Below are positions 1 to 7,541 of a stretch of DNA of 9,285 nucleotides, piece by piece. Position 1 is the stretch's first letter, and every line of letters starts with the position of its first letter. Made by a program: the position numbers and the translations under genes. Source of the DNA: Syntrophobacterales bacterium. GTDB taxonomy: Bacteria > Desulfobacterota > Syntrophobacteria > BM002. The notes under the pieces are model-generated. The model searched no databases. It was not told the origin of the DNA and worked only from the letters and a program-made list of their open reading frames with translations. The DNA is taken from positions 1-9,285 of the forward strand of contig JAUVTM010000062.1 in assembly GCA_030601545.1 (NCBI GenBank), in the 5' to 3' direction.

Positions 1-4
1 TTGA

Positions 5-304
5 TCATTTCGCATTTCTCAATTCGCATTGAAAAAATCCAGTAGCCAGTAGTTGATGGGAAATCGATTATGATTGTTTTTCTCCTAAATTTGGGATTCT
101 CAATTCTGACTCCTTGTTCTATGCTTTCCTCGCAACGGACCACAGACAACTGACAAGAAGCCCTCTGTCTTTTGCCCTCCTCGCCGCGTCTCCGTGTCAC
201 CGTTTCTCCGCGTCGTTTCTCTCCTGCGCCGTGCCCTATGCCTCCCCAAATCTTCAATCTGAAATCTGAAATCTTCAATCTGCTCTCGTCTCGCCCGACC
301 TCCC
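5..304. repeat. Degenerate heptamer-word array, 5' copy
   Basis: No credible gene lies in the first 366 bases. Most of the stretch is built from 7-bp words. Two exact tandem words, ccagtag, occupy 39-45 and 46-52. Near-identical words fill 5-32 (tcatttc, then gcatttc). A word series in constant register runs 95-157, including ggaccac at 137-143. After a 3-nt slip (aag, 158-160) a second series runs from 161. At 248-282 five words follow the pattern A-B-C-A-B, so a 14-mer recurs exactly 21 bp later (248-261 and 269-282). Bases 109-174 match the array at 7655-7762 word by word. The segment 60-94 shows little clear structure. The period and the match are seen directly; function is unknown. Confidence 0.8.
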
Positions 305-322
305 GTCTCGCCGTAATTAACA

Positions 323-352
323 TTGACACCGCAAACCATGCGTCGCTATAAT
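323..352 (+). promoter_or_regulatory. Consensus sigma70 promoter of the tRNA-Leu gene
   Basis: A perfect -35 hexamer TTGACA (323-328) and a perfect -10 hexamer TATAAT (347-352) are separated by 18 bp. Transcription would start near 359, about 8 nt before the mature tRNA 5' end. It lies just past the end of the heptamer array. A full-consensus promoter fits a stable-RNA gene. Seen directly; activity is inferred. Confidence 0.85.
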
Positions 353-366
353 TATTAAGTTTAGCT

Positions 367-454
367 GCCGGAGTGATGAAACTGGTAGACGTGCTGGACT
401 CAAAATCCAGTGGGCCTTGTGCCCGTGCGAGTTCGACTCTCGCCTCCGGCACCA
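367..454 (+). tRNA. tRNA-Leu, anticodon CAA
   Basis: Reads leucine codon UUG. The acceptor arms gccggag (367-373) and ctccggc (444-450) pair perfectly, followed by discriminator A451 and an encoded CCA (452-454). The anticodon stem is 394-398 with 406-410, with a 7-nt loop placing the anticodon CAA at 401-403. The T stem pairs 427-431 with 439-443 around loop 432-438. A long variable arm (about 411-426) with gggc/gccc pairing marks it as class II; with the CAA anticodon it is tRNA-Leu. It stands alone, with its own promoter and terminator. The mature gene without CCA would end at 451. Confidence 0.97.
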
Positions 455-463
455 AGCAAATAG

Positions 464-494
464 GGCGCCCAGATTGATCTGGGCGCCTTTTTTT
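464..494 (+). terminator. Intrinsic terminator of tRNA-Leu
   Basis: A perfect 10-bp GC-rich stem (464-473 with 478-487) closes a TTGA tetraloop (474-477) and is followed by seven T residues (488-494). It lies 10 nt after the encoded CCA and should end the tRNA transcript, separating it from pdxST. Confidence 0.95.
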
Positions 495-602
495 CTATTA
501 ACCCGGATGTAGGATAGAATGGTATTGAGACTTCTGTATAGGGCGTCTAATAGTGTGCTTTGGTGAATTTTTTCTTAGAGCACCTGATAATAATGGAAAG
601 TA

Positions 603-632
603 TTGAACTTTTCTGCAAAACTCCTCTATTAT
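603..632 (+). promoter_or_regulatory. Possible sigma70 promoter of pdxS-pdxT-plsC
   Basis: TTGAAC (603-608, 4/6 to consensus) and TATTAT (627-632, 5/6) are separated by 18 bp, in the AT-rich stretch between the tRNA terminator and pdxS. This implies a leader of about 100 nt before the ATG at 740. No operator or riboswitch is recognised in 495-739. AT-rich DNA yields such matches by chance, so this is tentative. Confidence 0.35.
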
Positions 633-722
633 GGTTCTGCTGGAAATAGTAAACAGTTGGTCACTCACGAGACAACAGAACAATTGCTAAGATTCGTTTG
701 AAAAGAGCATATCATAGTCAAG

Positions 723-730
723 AAAGGAAG
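723..730 (+). promoter_or_regulatory. Ribosome binding site deciding the pdxS start
   Basis: The purine-rich AAAGGAAG ends 9 nt before the ATG at 740. It favours this start over the in-frame TTG at 698, whose 14 extra residues are basic and absent from the PdxS family. Confidence 0.7.
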
Positions 731-739
731 AAGAGAAAC

Positions 740-1621
740 ATGGAAAAAGGAACGTTTGAAATTAAGCTTGGACTTGCCGAGATGTTAAAAGGTGGTGTCA
801 TTATGGATGTTGTCAATGCTGAGCACGCTAAAATAGCAGAAGAAGCGGGTGCAGTTGCGGTTATGGCATTGGAGCGCATCCCAGCCGATATTCGCAAGGT
901 AGGAGGGGTTTCCCGCATGTCAGATCCGACCTTGATTAAGGAGATACAGGAAGCTGTTTCGATCCCTGTGATGGTCAAATGTCGTATTGGCCATTTTGTT
1001 GAAGCGCAAATTTTAGAGGAGTTGGGAGTAGATTTTATTGATGAAAGTGAGGTATTGACCCCTGCGGATGAGGTAAATCATATCAATAAACATCAATTTA
1101 AAATTCCGTTTGTCTGTGGTTGTCTGGATTTAGGGGAAGCTTTAAGAAGAATTGGTGAAGGTGCAGCGTTGATTCGTACGAAAGGTGAAGCAGGGTCAGG
1201 CAACATTGTTGAAGCCGTGCGTCATATGCGAAAAGTGATGGGTGAAATCCAAGGATTAACAGCATTGCGTGATGATGAGTTGATGACAGTCTCAAGAAAA
1301 ATGGGAGCCCCCTACGAACTGGTTAAAACAACTGCAGAACTCGGCAAATTGTCGGTTCCTAATTTTGCAGCAGGCGGCGTGGCGACACCTGCGGATGCTG
1401 CCTTAATGATGCAGTTGGGCGCTGAATCGGTATTCGTCGGTTCAGGAATTTTTAAATCGAATGATCCGAAAGCCCGGGCACACGCCATTGTTCAGGCGGT
1501 GACTCACTACAATGATCCGCAGGTGCTCCTCGAAGTATCCACCGGATTGGGTGAAGCCATGAAAGGCATTGAGATGAAAGATTTGCCCGAGGAGCAGCAA
1601 TTACAGCACCGGGGTTGGTAA
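740..1621 (+). CDS. pdxS: Pyridoxal 5'-phosphate synthase, synthase subunit PdxS
   Basis: The cytoplasmic synthase of the DXP-independent vitamin B6 pathway. It condenses ribose 5-phosphate, glyceraldehyde 3-phosphate and PdxT-derived ammonia into PLP, and family members form a dodecamer decorated with PdxT. The 293-residue product is a (beta/alpha)8 barrel of normal family length. Visible family blocks are GGVIMDVVNAEHAKIAEEAG near residues 18-37, RIPADIR (46-52), DESEVLTPADE (101-111), VRHMRKV (160-166), NFAAGGVATPADAALMMQLG (208-227, phosphate binding) and VGSGIFKS (233-240). The two Schiff-base lysines are present: Lys80 (in VKCRIGH) and Lys148 (in RTKGE), matching Lys81 and Lys149 of the Bacillus enzyme; Asp23 matches catalytic Asp24. 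The ATG at 740 is chosen from the RBS and family N-terminus. pdxT starts 3 nt after the stop. The gene is visibly more AT-rich in its first half than selB downstream. Confidence 0.97.
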   Translation: MEKGTFEIKLGLAEMLKGGVIMDVVNAEHAKIAEEAGAVAVMALERIPADIRKVGGVSRMSDPTLIKEIQEAVSIPVMVKCRIGHFVEAQILEELGVDFIDESEVLTPADEVNHINKHQFKIPFVCGCLDLGEALRRIGEGAALIRTKGEAGSGNIVEAVRHMRKVMGEIQGLTALRDDELMTVSRKMGAPYELVKTTAELGKLSVPNFAAGGVATPADAALMMQLGAESVFVGSGIFKSNDPKARAHAIVQAVTHYNDPQVLLEVSTGLGEAMKGIEMKDLPEEQQLQHRGW

Positions 1622-1624
1622 ATC

Positions 1625-2203
1625 ATGCCTAAGAAAATCGGTATCTTAGCATTGCAAGGAGATTTCGCCAAGCATCAGGAGATGCTGTGGTTGCTGAAAA
1701 TTGAAACTATCTTGGTGAAAAAGCCCGGAGATTTACACGGCTGTGAGGGCTTGATCATTCCTGGCGGTGAAACCACAACACTAACAAAATTAATTCAGAA
1801 ATATAATCTGTATGAACCAATTCGTGAGTTCGCTGAAGAACATCCAATTATGGGGACATGTGCTGGGGCGATTATGGTTGCCTCTACCGTTGACGATCAT
1901 CGGATAGAGCCTTTGCAACTGATTGACATTTCGGTTACTCGGAATGCCTATGGCAGGCAAATCGACTCGTTTATAACCCAGGTGGATGTGACATTTTTGC
2001 AAGGACCTACGAGGTTCAAGACAGTGTTCATTAGAGCCCCTAAGATTAGCAATGTTGGTTCACAGGTTGAAGTTTTGATGGAGTTACGCGGCAACCCTAT
2101 AATGGTGCAGGAAAGTAATGTTCTTGCCCTGACATTCCACCCTGAATTAACTACTGATCCACGCATTCACCAATATTTTCTAGAACATTTTTTTACCATT
2201 TGA
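1625..2203 (+). CDS. pdxT: Pyridoxal 5'-phosphate synthase, glutaminase subunit PdxT
   Basis: The glutamine amidotransferase partner of PdxS. It hydrolyses glutamine and channels ammonia into the synthase barrel. The 192 residues match the usual family length. Visible motifs are the N-terminal IGILALQGDF, PGGET (46-50), the nucleophile elbow GTCAGA with Cys79, RNAYGRQIDSF (106-116) and the catalytic His172/Glu174 in TFHPEL, so the class I triad is complete. Family members usually have GGES where this protein has GGET; this is conservative. The gene starts 3 nt after pdxS stops and has only a poor Shine-Dalgarno (a G-rich stretch near 1611-1618), so translational coupling to pdxS is likely. 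One hand-counted line (1801-1860) is about 38% G+C, below neighbouring selB lines. Confidence 0.96.
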   Translation: MPKKIGILALQGDFAKHQEMLWLLKIETILVKKPGDLHGCEGLIIPGGETTTLTKLIQKYNLYEPIREFAEEHPIMGTCAGAIMVASTVDDHRIEPLQLIDISVTRNAYGRQIDSFITQVDVTFLQGPTRFKTVFIRAPKISNVGSQVEVLMELRGNPIMVQESNVLALTFHPELTTDPRIHQYFLEHFFTI

Positions 2204-2216
2204 TTTGTGATTAGAA

Positions 2217-2936
2217 ATGCTGAATCGAATTGTTACCGTTTTTTTTATCGCCTTTGTCGTTGCAACCTCCGCGCTGTTTTTTTGCGTCGCTCTGGTCATA
2301 TGGCTTCTTACTGTACTGTTTGATAACCGCTTGGTGCTGCTCCACCTGTTTTCCTCCTTCTGGGCCTTGGTTTACCTGCGGGCCATGCCCGCCTGGTCGG
2401 CTCGTGTTGAAGGAAGAAGCACAATACGGATGCGGGATCGCTATGTCATTGTCTCCAACCACCAATCCACACTGGATATCCTGATGGCCTTCAGCCTTTT
2501 TTTCCCATTCAAGTGGGTGTCAAAGGCAGAGGTGTTCAAGATTCCCTTCATCGGCTGGAACATGTATCTGAACCGGTACATTAAGTTAAAGAGGGGAGAT
2601 AAAAAGGGCATCGCGAAAATGTTTGTCGATTGTGAAAAGGCACTGGCCGAAGGCAACTCCCTTTTTGTCTTTCCAGAAGGCACAAGGTCAGAAACCGGAC
2701 GCCTGAAACCGTTCAAGTCGGGGGCGTTCACCCTGGCCAAAAAGATGAAGATTCCCATTCTTCCCGTTGTTATCAGCGGCACAAAGGACGTCCTGCCCAA
2801 GCACAGCATGATTTTTCACGGCGGCCAGAAGATGAGTATAAGGGTGCTCGAACCTGTGCCCTACGAACGTTTTGCCCACCTTTCAGCCGAAGAAACAGGC
2901 GATATGATCAGAAATATAATTGCCGCCGAGCTCTAG
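2217..2936 (+). CDS. plsC: 1-acyl-sn-glycerol-3-phosphate acyltransferase (PlsC family)
   Basis: An inner-membrane acyltransferase that converts lysophosphatidic acid to phosphatidic acid in phospholipid synthesis. The 239-residue protein begins with a hydrophobic segment (about 5-36) that should anchor it. The catalytic HX4D motif is NHQSTLD (81-87) with His82 and Asp87. The substrate-binding motif FPEGTRS is at 152-158. A GAFTLAKK block (169-176) and a PVV stretch (183-185) match later conserved blocks of the family. It starts 13 nt after pdxT with a weak Shine-Dalgarno, so co-transcription with pdxST is likely, though no shared biochemical role is known. Its G+C looks higher than that of pdxT. 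Acyl-donor preference (acyl-ACP or acyl-CoA) and exact substrate cannot be read from the sequence; related lyso-lipid acyltransferases share these motifs. Confidence 0.9.
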   Translation: MLNRIVTVFFIAFVVATSALFFCVALVIWLLTVLFDNRLVLLHLFSSFWALVYLRAMPAWSARVEGRSTIRMRDRYVIVSNHQSTLDILMAFSLFFPFKWVSKAEVFKIPFIGWNMYLNRYIKLKRGDKKGIAKMFVDCEKALAEGNSLFVFPEGTRSETGRLKPFKSGAFTLAKKMKIPILPVVISGTKDVLPKHSMIFHGGQKMSIRVLEPVPYERFAHLSAEETGDMIRNIIAAEL

Positions 2937-3005
2937 GTTCTTGTTATCAGTGTTGCACACCCTGTGGAGATGGAGGCACATCTTAAATGTTGAATATTTC
3001 CATCC

Positions 3006-3017
3006 TAGCCCGGATAT
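3006..3017 (+). repeat. TAGCCCGGATAT word, copy 1
   Basis: This 12-mer lies 69 nt after the plsC stop and recurs exactly at 7530-7541, where its TAG is the selB stop codon. A looser match (acccggatgtag) sits just past the tRNA terminator near 501-512. It may be the edge of a dispersed intergenic repeat; two exact copies are seen, the rest is inference. Confidence 0.45.
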
Positions 3018-3045
3018 CTGAGGATATGAGCCTTGGAACACCATG

Positions 3046-3051
3046 TATAAT
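3046..3051 (+). promoter_or_regulatory. Possible -10 element upstream of the histidine kinase
   Basis: A perfect TATAAT lies 68 nt before the chosen TTG start. No recognisable -35 hexamer sits 16-18 bp upstream (3022-3028 reads ggatatg). If used, transcription would begin near 3058, too close to the upstream TTG at 3063 for a normal leader, which mildly supports the start at 3120. Confidence 0.3.
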
Positions 3052-3105
3052 AGCAGGACTAATTGGCACCTTGTAGGGCGCTACGTGGGCTGCACAAGAG
3101 GCGGC

Positions 3106-3110
3106 AGGAG
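3106..3110 (+). promoter_or_regulatory. Ribosome binding site deciding the kinase start
   Basis: AGGAG ends 9 nt before a TTG at 3120. No in-frame ATG exists near the first membrane segment, so a TTG start is required, and this is the only candidate with a well-placed Shine-Dalgarno. Confidence 0.6.
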
Positions 3111-3119
3111 ACACGGGAG

Positions 3120-5336
3120 TTGCATCTGAGAAAAATTCATGACATCAGCCTGAAATGGAAACTACTCATTCCCTTTTTGTTTCTCTCCTTCGTGGGGACC
3201 ACCACCCTTATCCTTTTGGGCCTCAATACCCAGAGAAAAATAATCGAGAACCAAGAACAGAAAAAACTATTCGACTACTACCAAGCTTTCTCGGATCAGG
3301 TGGAGGATCGTGAAAACTCGGCATTGAGTCTGGCCTACCAGGTCGCCAAATCGCCGATAGTGCAAGAGGCATTTGCCCGCAAAGATACTAGAGCACTCAT
3401 TGATTTATTGCTACCCTCTTACGAGATTCTGAACGATAAGTTTGATGTAAAACAATTTCACTTCCACACTAAACCAGCCACGTCTTTTCTGCGACTTCAT
3501 CGGATCTATCAATCCGGCGAGGCCATGGCATCCTTTCGTCACACAATTACTAAGGTTGAGGAGACAGGCCAAGGAATTGCTGGGTTGGAACGAGGTACCA
3601 CCGGATTCGGGGTTAGGGGTGTGGTGCCAGTCTTCTATCAAGATGAAGTTATCGGAACCTTTGAGATCGGGTACTCGGTAGAGCGTCCTTTTCTGGATTC
3701 CCTCAAGCGTCGATACGACATGGATCTTGCCCTCCTCATTCCAATCCACGGGACTGGTGGCTTTTATACACTAACGGCCTCCTCGACTAGCTTACAAATA
3801 TCGAGTGACGAGATCTGCGGCAGGGTGTTTCGAACTCAGAATCCAGAAATATTGATTAGCCCGCCCGATGCTACTGGCCTGGCTCTTTTCCTGGGGCCAT
3901 TGAAGGATTTTTACGGGAAGAGTATCGGGGTGGTGGAGATCAGCGTTGACAGATCTGCCACTCTTGCCGAGTTGGCCGAAAACAGAATCGAGATGTTTGC
4001 TGTTATGGTGGCAGCCCTGCTGTTCTCGTCCATTGTTATTATTTGGGTGGTGACGGTCTTTCTTCGCCCTGTACATGACATCGTTGCGGCGGCGCGAGAG
4101 ATAGCTGCGGGCGAACGGGTCCGGGGAATTTCTGTGCCAGGGCGGGATGAGATCGGCACCCTGGCCAGTTCTCTCAATGACATGCTCGAATCCCTCAACA
4201 GGGCAAGGCAAGAGATTCAAGAATACTGCATTACCTTGGAAGAGAGAGTAGAGGCGAGAACACAAGAGCTCGTGGAAGAGAAGGAGAAATATGAGACGCT
4301 GGTGGAAAATGCCCCTCTGGTTGTCTATCGTATTGAACCAGATGGAACCACCGTTTATGTTAACAGGGTTGTTGAGGAAATCCTCGGATACACACCCACA
4401 GAGGTAATAGCAGACAGGCAATTCTGGACCAGAATCGCACATCCGGAGGATCAGCAGAAGGTTGCCAAACAACTGAGGGCCTGTCTCGCAGAGGGTAGGG
4501 AATTTGTCCTCGAGTACCGAGGCAATCGCCGAGACGGCCGGGAAGTATTTCTGCTTAACCATGCAATGCCCTTAACTGACCGGGAGGGCAGGGTGCAGGC
4601 GGTGGATGGTATCATAGTAGACGTGAGTGAGAGGAAGCGGTTACAAGAGCAGATCATTCAAACCGAAGAGCTCAAAACTCTAAGCAATGTTTCTGCCAGG
4701 CTGGCACACGAAATCCGCAATCCTCTCACCTCGGCTGGGGGCTTTGCCAGAAGGTTGCTCCAGGAGATGGATCCGAAAGATGCTCAACGGAGTAAGGTTG
4801 AGATTATCGTTAAAGAGATGGGCCGGTTGGAGCATATCCTCAAGATGATTCTCTCCTACATACGCCCAGTCACTCTTGAGTTTTCAGACGTTGATCTGAA
4901 CAAGCTTCTGCAGGAGGTCATCAGCGGTTCCGAGGATAAGTGTGGCAGCCAAGGAATCAGGCTCGATCTGCAACTGGACGAGGAACTTCCTTTTATTCGT
5001 GCCGACCGCAGCCATTTGCGCAACGCTTTGGAAACCATACTCAAGAACGCTTGCAGCCATATGCCCGAGCAATCCTGCCTTCGGGTCAGCACGACATACA
5101 ATGGTGCAGCAGTTGTTCAGCTCTGTTATCCCGCCCTTCATGTGGCGGACGACGACACGGAGCACTTCTTCTATCCCTTCGTTAGCGATAAACTCGGGGA
5201 GGCTGACCTGCAGTTGCCGTTGACCAAAGTGGTGATTCACAAACATGGAGGCGTTATCGATATAACCCGGGACGAACATAACCAGGTCGTGATTACCATC
5301 ACCTTTTCTCCTATCGGGCATACGCCAGATGCATAG
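3120..5336 (+). CDS. Membrane sensor histidine kinase (Cache-HAMP-PAS-HisKA-degenerate HATPase)
   Basis: A 738-residue two-component sensor, numbered from the TTG at 3120. Order: TM1 (about 15-35); a periplasmic sensor of about 250 residues (37-289) with an ATSFLRLH block near 120-127, resembling double-Cache ligand-binding domains; TM2 (293-315); HAMP (316-366) with a DEIGTLASSLNDM signature; coiled coil (366-391); PAS/PAC (390-506) with HPEDQQ and VDVSERK; HisKA (516-586) with the H-box LAHEIRNPL and phospho-acceptor His530; then an HATPase-like C-terminus (626-731). That last domain keeps an Asn in KNAC (643) and an F-box-like HFFYPFVSDK, but lacks a DxGxG G1 motif and a GxGLGL G2 motif (ADLQLPL instead). 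No response regulator is adjacent, so it is an orphan and its ligand and target are unknown. A longer frame from TTG 3063 would add 19 residues. Confidence 0.88.
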   Translation: MHLRKIHDISLKWKLLIPFLFLSFVGTTTLILLGLNTQRKIIENQEQKKLFDYYQAFSDQVEDRENSALSLAYQVAKSPIVQEAFARKDTRALIDLLLPSYEILNDKFDVKQFHFHTKPATSFLRLHRIYQSGEAMASFRHTITKVEETGQGIAGLERGTTGFGVRGVVPVFYQDEVIGTFEIGYSVERPFLDSLKRRYDMDLALLIPIHGTGGFYTLTASSTSLQISSDEICGRVFRTQNPEILISPPDATGLALFLGPLKDFYGKSIGVVEISVDRSATLAELAENRIEMFAVMVAALLFSSIVIIWVVTVFLRPVHDIVAAAREIAAGERVRGISVPGRDEIGTLASSLNDMLESLNRARQEIQEYCITLEERVEARTQELVEEKEKYETLVENAPLVVYRIEPDGTTVYVNRVVEEILGYTPTEVIADRQFWTRIAHPEDQQKVAKQLRACLAEGREFVLEYRGNRRDGREVFLLNHAMPLTDREGRVQAVDGIIVDVSERKRLQEQIIQTEELKTLSNVSARLAHEIRNPLTSAGGFARRLLQEMDPKDAQRSKVEIIVKEMGRLEHILKMILSYIRPVTLEFSDVDLNKLLQEVISGSEDKCGSQGIRLDLQLDEELPFIRADRSHLRNALETILKNACSHMPEQSCLRVSTTYNGAAVVQLCYPALHVADDDTEHFFYPFVSDKLGEADLQLPLTKVVIHKHGGVIDITRDEHNQVVITITFSPIGHTPDA

Positions 5337-5383
5337 CGCCTCGTAACTCGACACCGGGTGGCTTATGGCCCAGCGGACAGGGG

Positions 5384-5555
5384 GCAGCGGGCAGATTGCA
5401 GATTTGAGATTGCGGATTTATCATTCTTCATCTGGTTGAACTGAATTTGTGACTCTTGTCCCTTAATGTGCAATGATAAGGGCGCAATGCGCAATGATAA
5501 ATGATCCCAGAGGGTTCACTGTTTACCGTTCACTGTTTACCGTTTACCGCTTACT
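5384..5555. repeat. Heptamer-word array upstream of selB
   Basis: The 264-bp gap before selB is mostly 7-bp words. At 5384-5418 gcag/att-type words run in register, with gcagatt exact at 5391-5397 and 5398-5404. At 5468-5502 gcgcaat occurs exactly at 5482-5488 and 5489-5495, beside gataa-type words. At 5514-5555 gttcact (5514-5520, 5528-5534) alternates with gtttacc (5521-5527, 5535-5541, 5542-5548). Thus at least three word families lie in one gap. No clear promoter or terminator is recognised among them. Confidence 0.8.
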
Positions 5556-5600
5556 ATATGGGCTCATTTCACCACACAGATCCTCGGGGGGACTTCATTC

Positions 5601-7532
5601 ATGAAACAGATCATCCTGGGTACGGCTGGGCATATAGATCACGGGAAGACCACCTTGATCAAGGCTCTTACCGGCATTGACACCGACCGTCTCAAGGAGG
5701 AAAAGGAGCGAGGTATAACCATCGAGCTTGGTTTTGCTCACCTCGAGCTTCCCAATGGACAGGAGTTGGGGATCGTTGATGTGCCGGGACACGAGAAGTT
5801 TGTGCGACACATGGTGGCAGGGGCAACAGGTGTCGATCTGGTAGCGCTGGTCGTGGCCGCTGATGAAGGAGTGATGCCTCAGACACGAGAGCACCTCGAA
5901 ATCTGCGAACTTCTCAAGGTCAAACAGGGAATTGTGATACTCACCAAGACTGATCTGGTGGAAGATGCGGATTGGCTGGAGCTGGTGAAAGAAGACATTC
6001 AAGATTTCTTGCAGGGAACGTTTCTTGCCTCAGCACCAGTAATTTCGGTTTCGGCAGTGACTGGTGACGGTTTAGACTCGTTACTGAACCATTTGCAGAG
6101 TCTCTGTGATGCGGTGGAAGCCCGATCGAGCAGTGGAGATTTTCGTCTGGCTGTGGATCGGGTTTTTACCATGAAGGGATTTGGAACGGTGGTTACCGGT
6201 ACAGCAATTTCCGGGAGGGTCAAGACTGGGGACACCCTATTTGTCTATCCTCAGCTGCTCAAAACCAAGGTGCGTGGCATCCAAGTTCATAATCGGGAAA
6301 TAAATGAGGCCGTCAGTGGGCAGCGCACGGCCATCAACCTTCAAGGCCTGGAAAAAGCCGCCCTCGAGCGGGGCAATGTGTTGGCGACCCCGGAAAGCCT
6401 GATTGCATCGTTCATGGTGGATGTACGCTTGCAACATCTGGAGACCGCGCCACGGGCCTTGAAAAACCGGGCAAAGGTCCGCCTCCACACCGGCACCAAT
6501 GAAGAAATGGGCACTCTGATACTCCTGGACACTGATGAACTCAAGCCCGGTGCTAGTGGTTATGCCCAGGTGCGGATGGATAAGCCGGTGGTGGTCCGCA
6601 GTGGGGACCGTTTTGTCCTGCGAAGCTATTCGCCAATGCGCACCATCGGCGGTGGGCAAATACTGCATCCGGCCCCGACAAAAAGAAAGCGGATGGTCGC
6701 TGACACTCTGGAGTCTCTGACCATCTTGCAAAAGGGTGAATCCGGTGAAATGGCGGAACTCTACCTTAGAGACGCAGGATTTGCCGGCATCGGGGAAAGG
6801 GAGCTGAGCATACTTGCCAATATTACAGAAAAGCAACTCCGTCGTTTACTCCAAGAGCTGATGAGCCGCGGTGAGGTAATCCAGTTCGATCGGGAGACTC
6901 CTCGATTTGTGCATAGGGACGTGTTCGGCAAACTCAGCGAGTTACTGTTGGGCCAACTTGATGAGTTTCATCGGCGGGAACCTTTGCGATCAGGCATCAA
7001 TAAGGAAGAGCTCTTTGGCCGACTGCCCCACGGAGTGGTTGGCAAACTTTTCAACGAACTCATCCAGCGATTGGTCCGCCAAGGTGAACTTGTTCAAGAA
7101 AAAGATCTCGTGCGGCTCTCTGCTCACCAAGTGGCCCTTGCAGGGAAGCAAGAAGAGGTAAGAGAACAGCTTGAGGCGATCTACCAGGGGGCAGGGCTGC
7201 AGCCTCCCTTTTTCCGAGAGGTGGCCCAGTCGCTTGGGGTCTCTGATGGCGAAGCGCGGCAGATTCTTCATTGGATGTTACAACAGGTGTTGTTGGTCAA
7301 AGTCAAGGAGGATATGTACTTCCACCACCTCGTTTTGGAAGATCTCAAAAAACGATTACTGGATTTCTTCCAACAGCAGGAAGAGATCACAACTGCTCAG
7401 TTCAAAGAGCTTACTCAGACCAGCCGCAAATACACCATACCACTGCTGGAATTTTTGGACGCTGTTCGCTTTACCATAAGAGTAGGAGATGTGCGCCGTT
7501 TAAGGCAAAAAAGGAAAAGGCAGAGCGCATAG
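5601..7532 (+). CDS. selB: Selenocysteine-specific translation elongation factor SelB
   Basis: A cytoplasmic GTPase that carries Sec-tRNA(Sec) to the ribosome and, through its C-terminus, binds the SECIS hairpin of selenoprotein mRNAs so that UGA is read as Sec. The 643-residue length fits bacterial SelB. The GTPase domain (1-170) shows G1 GHIDHGKT (10-17), switch I RGITIELGF (37-45), G3 DVPGH (60-64), G4 TKTD (115-118) and G5 SAVTGDG (151-157). EF-Tu-like domains follow (about 180-360), with DRVFTMKGFGTVVTGT (186-201) and RTIGGGQIL (347-355). The rest (about 375-640) is the region of tandem winged helices in SelB. The ATG has a G-rich Shine-Dalgarno (gggggga, 5586-5592). No selA, selC or selenoprotein gene is in the window. 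The stop codon falls in the TAGCCCGGATAT word shared with 3006-3017. It converges on pyrD. Confidence 0.97.
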   Translation: MKQIILGTAGHIDHGKTTLIKALTGIDTDRLKEEKERGITIELGFAHLELPNGQELGIVDVPGHEKFVRHMVAGATGVDLVALVVAADEGVMPQTREHLEICELLKVKQGIVILTKTDLVEDADWLELVKEDIQDFLQGTFLASAPVISVSAVTGDGLDSLLNHLQSLCDAVEARSSSGDFRLAVDRVFTMKGFGTVVTGTAISGRVKTGDTLFVYPQLLKTKVRGIQVHNREINEAVSGQRTAINLQGLEKAALERGNVLATPESLIASFMVDVRLQHLETAPRALKNRAKVRLHTGTNEEMGTLILLDTDELKPGASGYAQVRMDKPVVVRSGDRFVLRSYSPMRTIGGGQILHPAPTKRKRMVADTLESLTILQKGESGEMAELYLRDAGFAGIGERELSILANITEKQLRRLLQELMSRGEVIQFDRETPRFVHRDVFGKLSELLLGQLDEFHRREPLRSGINKEELFGRLPHGVVGKLFNELIQRLVRQGELVQEKDLVRLSAHQVALAGKQEEVREQLEAIYQGAGLQPPFFREVAQSLGVSDGEARQILHWMLQQVLLVKVKEDMYFHHLVLEDLKKRLLDFFQQQEEITTAQFKELTQTSRKYTIPLLEFLDAVRFTIRVGDVRRLRQKRKRQSA

Positions 7533-7541
7533 CCCGGATAT
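7530..7541 (+). repeat. TAGCCCGGATAT word, copy 2, carrying the selB stop
   Basis: An exact second copy of the 12-mer at 3006-3017. Its first three bases are the selB TAG stop codon, and it runs straight into the heptamer array that starts at 7541. Confidence 0.45.

Noticed and set aside
100..339. Open frame on the - strand encoding a 79-residue Arg-rich protein
   Set aside because: It is a translation of the heptamer array. The product shows 7-residue quasi-repeats (the RFQIED word twice), as expected from a 7-bp period read in triplets, and it has no recognisable domain.
430..454. Attachment site at the tRNA-Leu 3' end
   Set aside because: No second copy of the tRNA 3' end was seen in the window, and there is no integrase gene.
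498..683. Small - strand open frame between the tRNA terminator and pdxS
   Set aside because: No Shine-Dalgarno, no recognisable motif, and it overlaps the likely promoter and leader of pdxS.
3064..3080. TGGCAC hexamer as a sigma54 promoter
   Set aside because: The TTGC-type -12 element is not at the required spacing after TGGCAC.
3063..3119. Upstream TTG as the histidine kinase start
   Set aside because: The purine run before it (AGGA, 3055-3058) is only 4 nt away, whereas the TTG at 3120 has AGGAG at 9 nt. The extra 19 basic residues look non-coding. It is not excluded.
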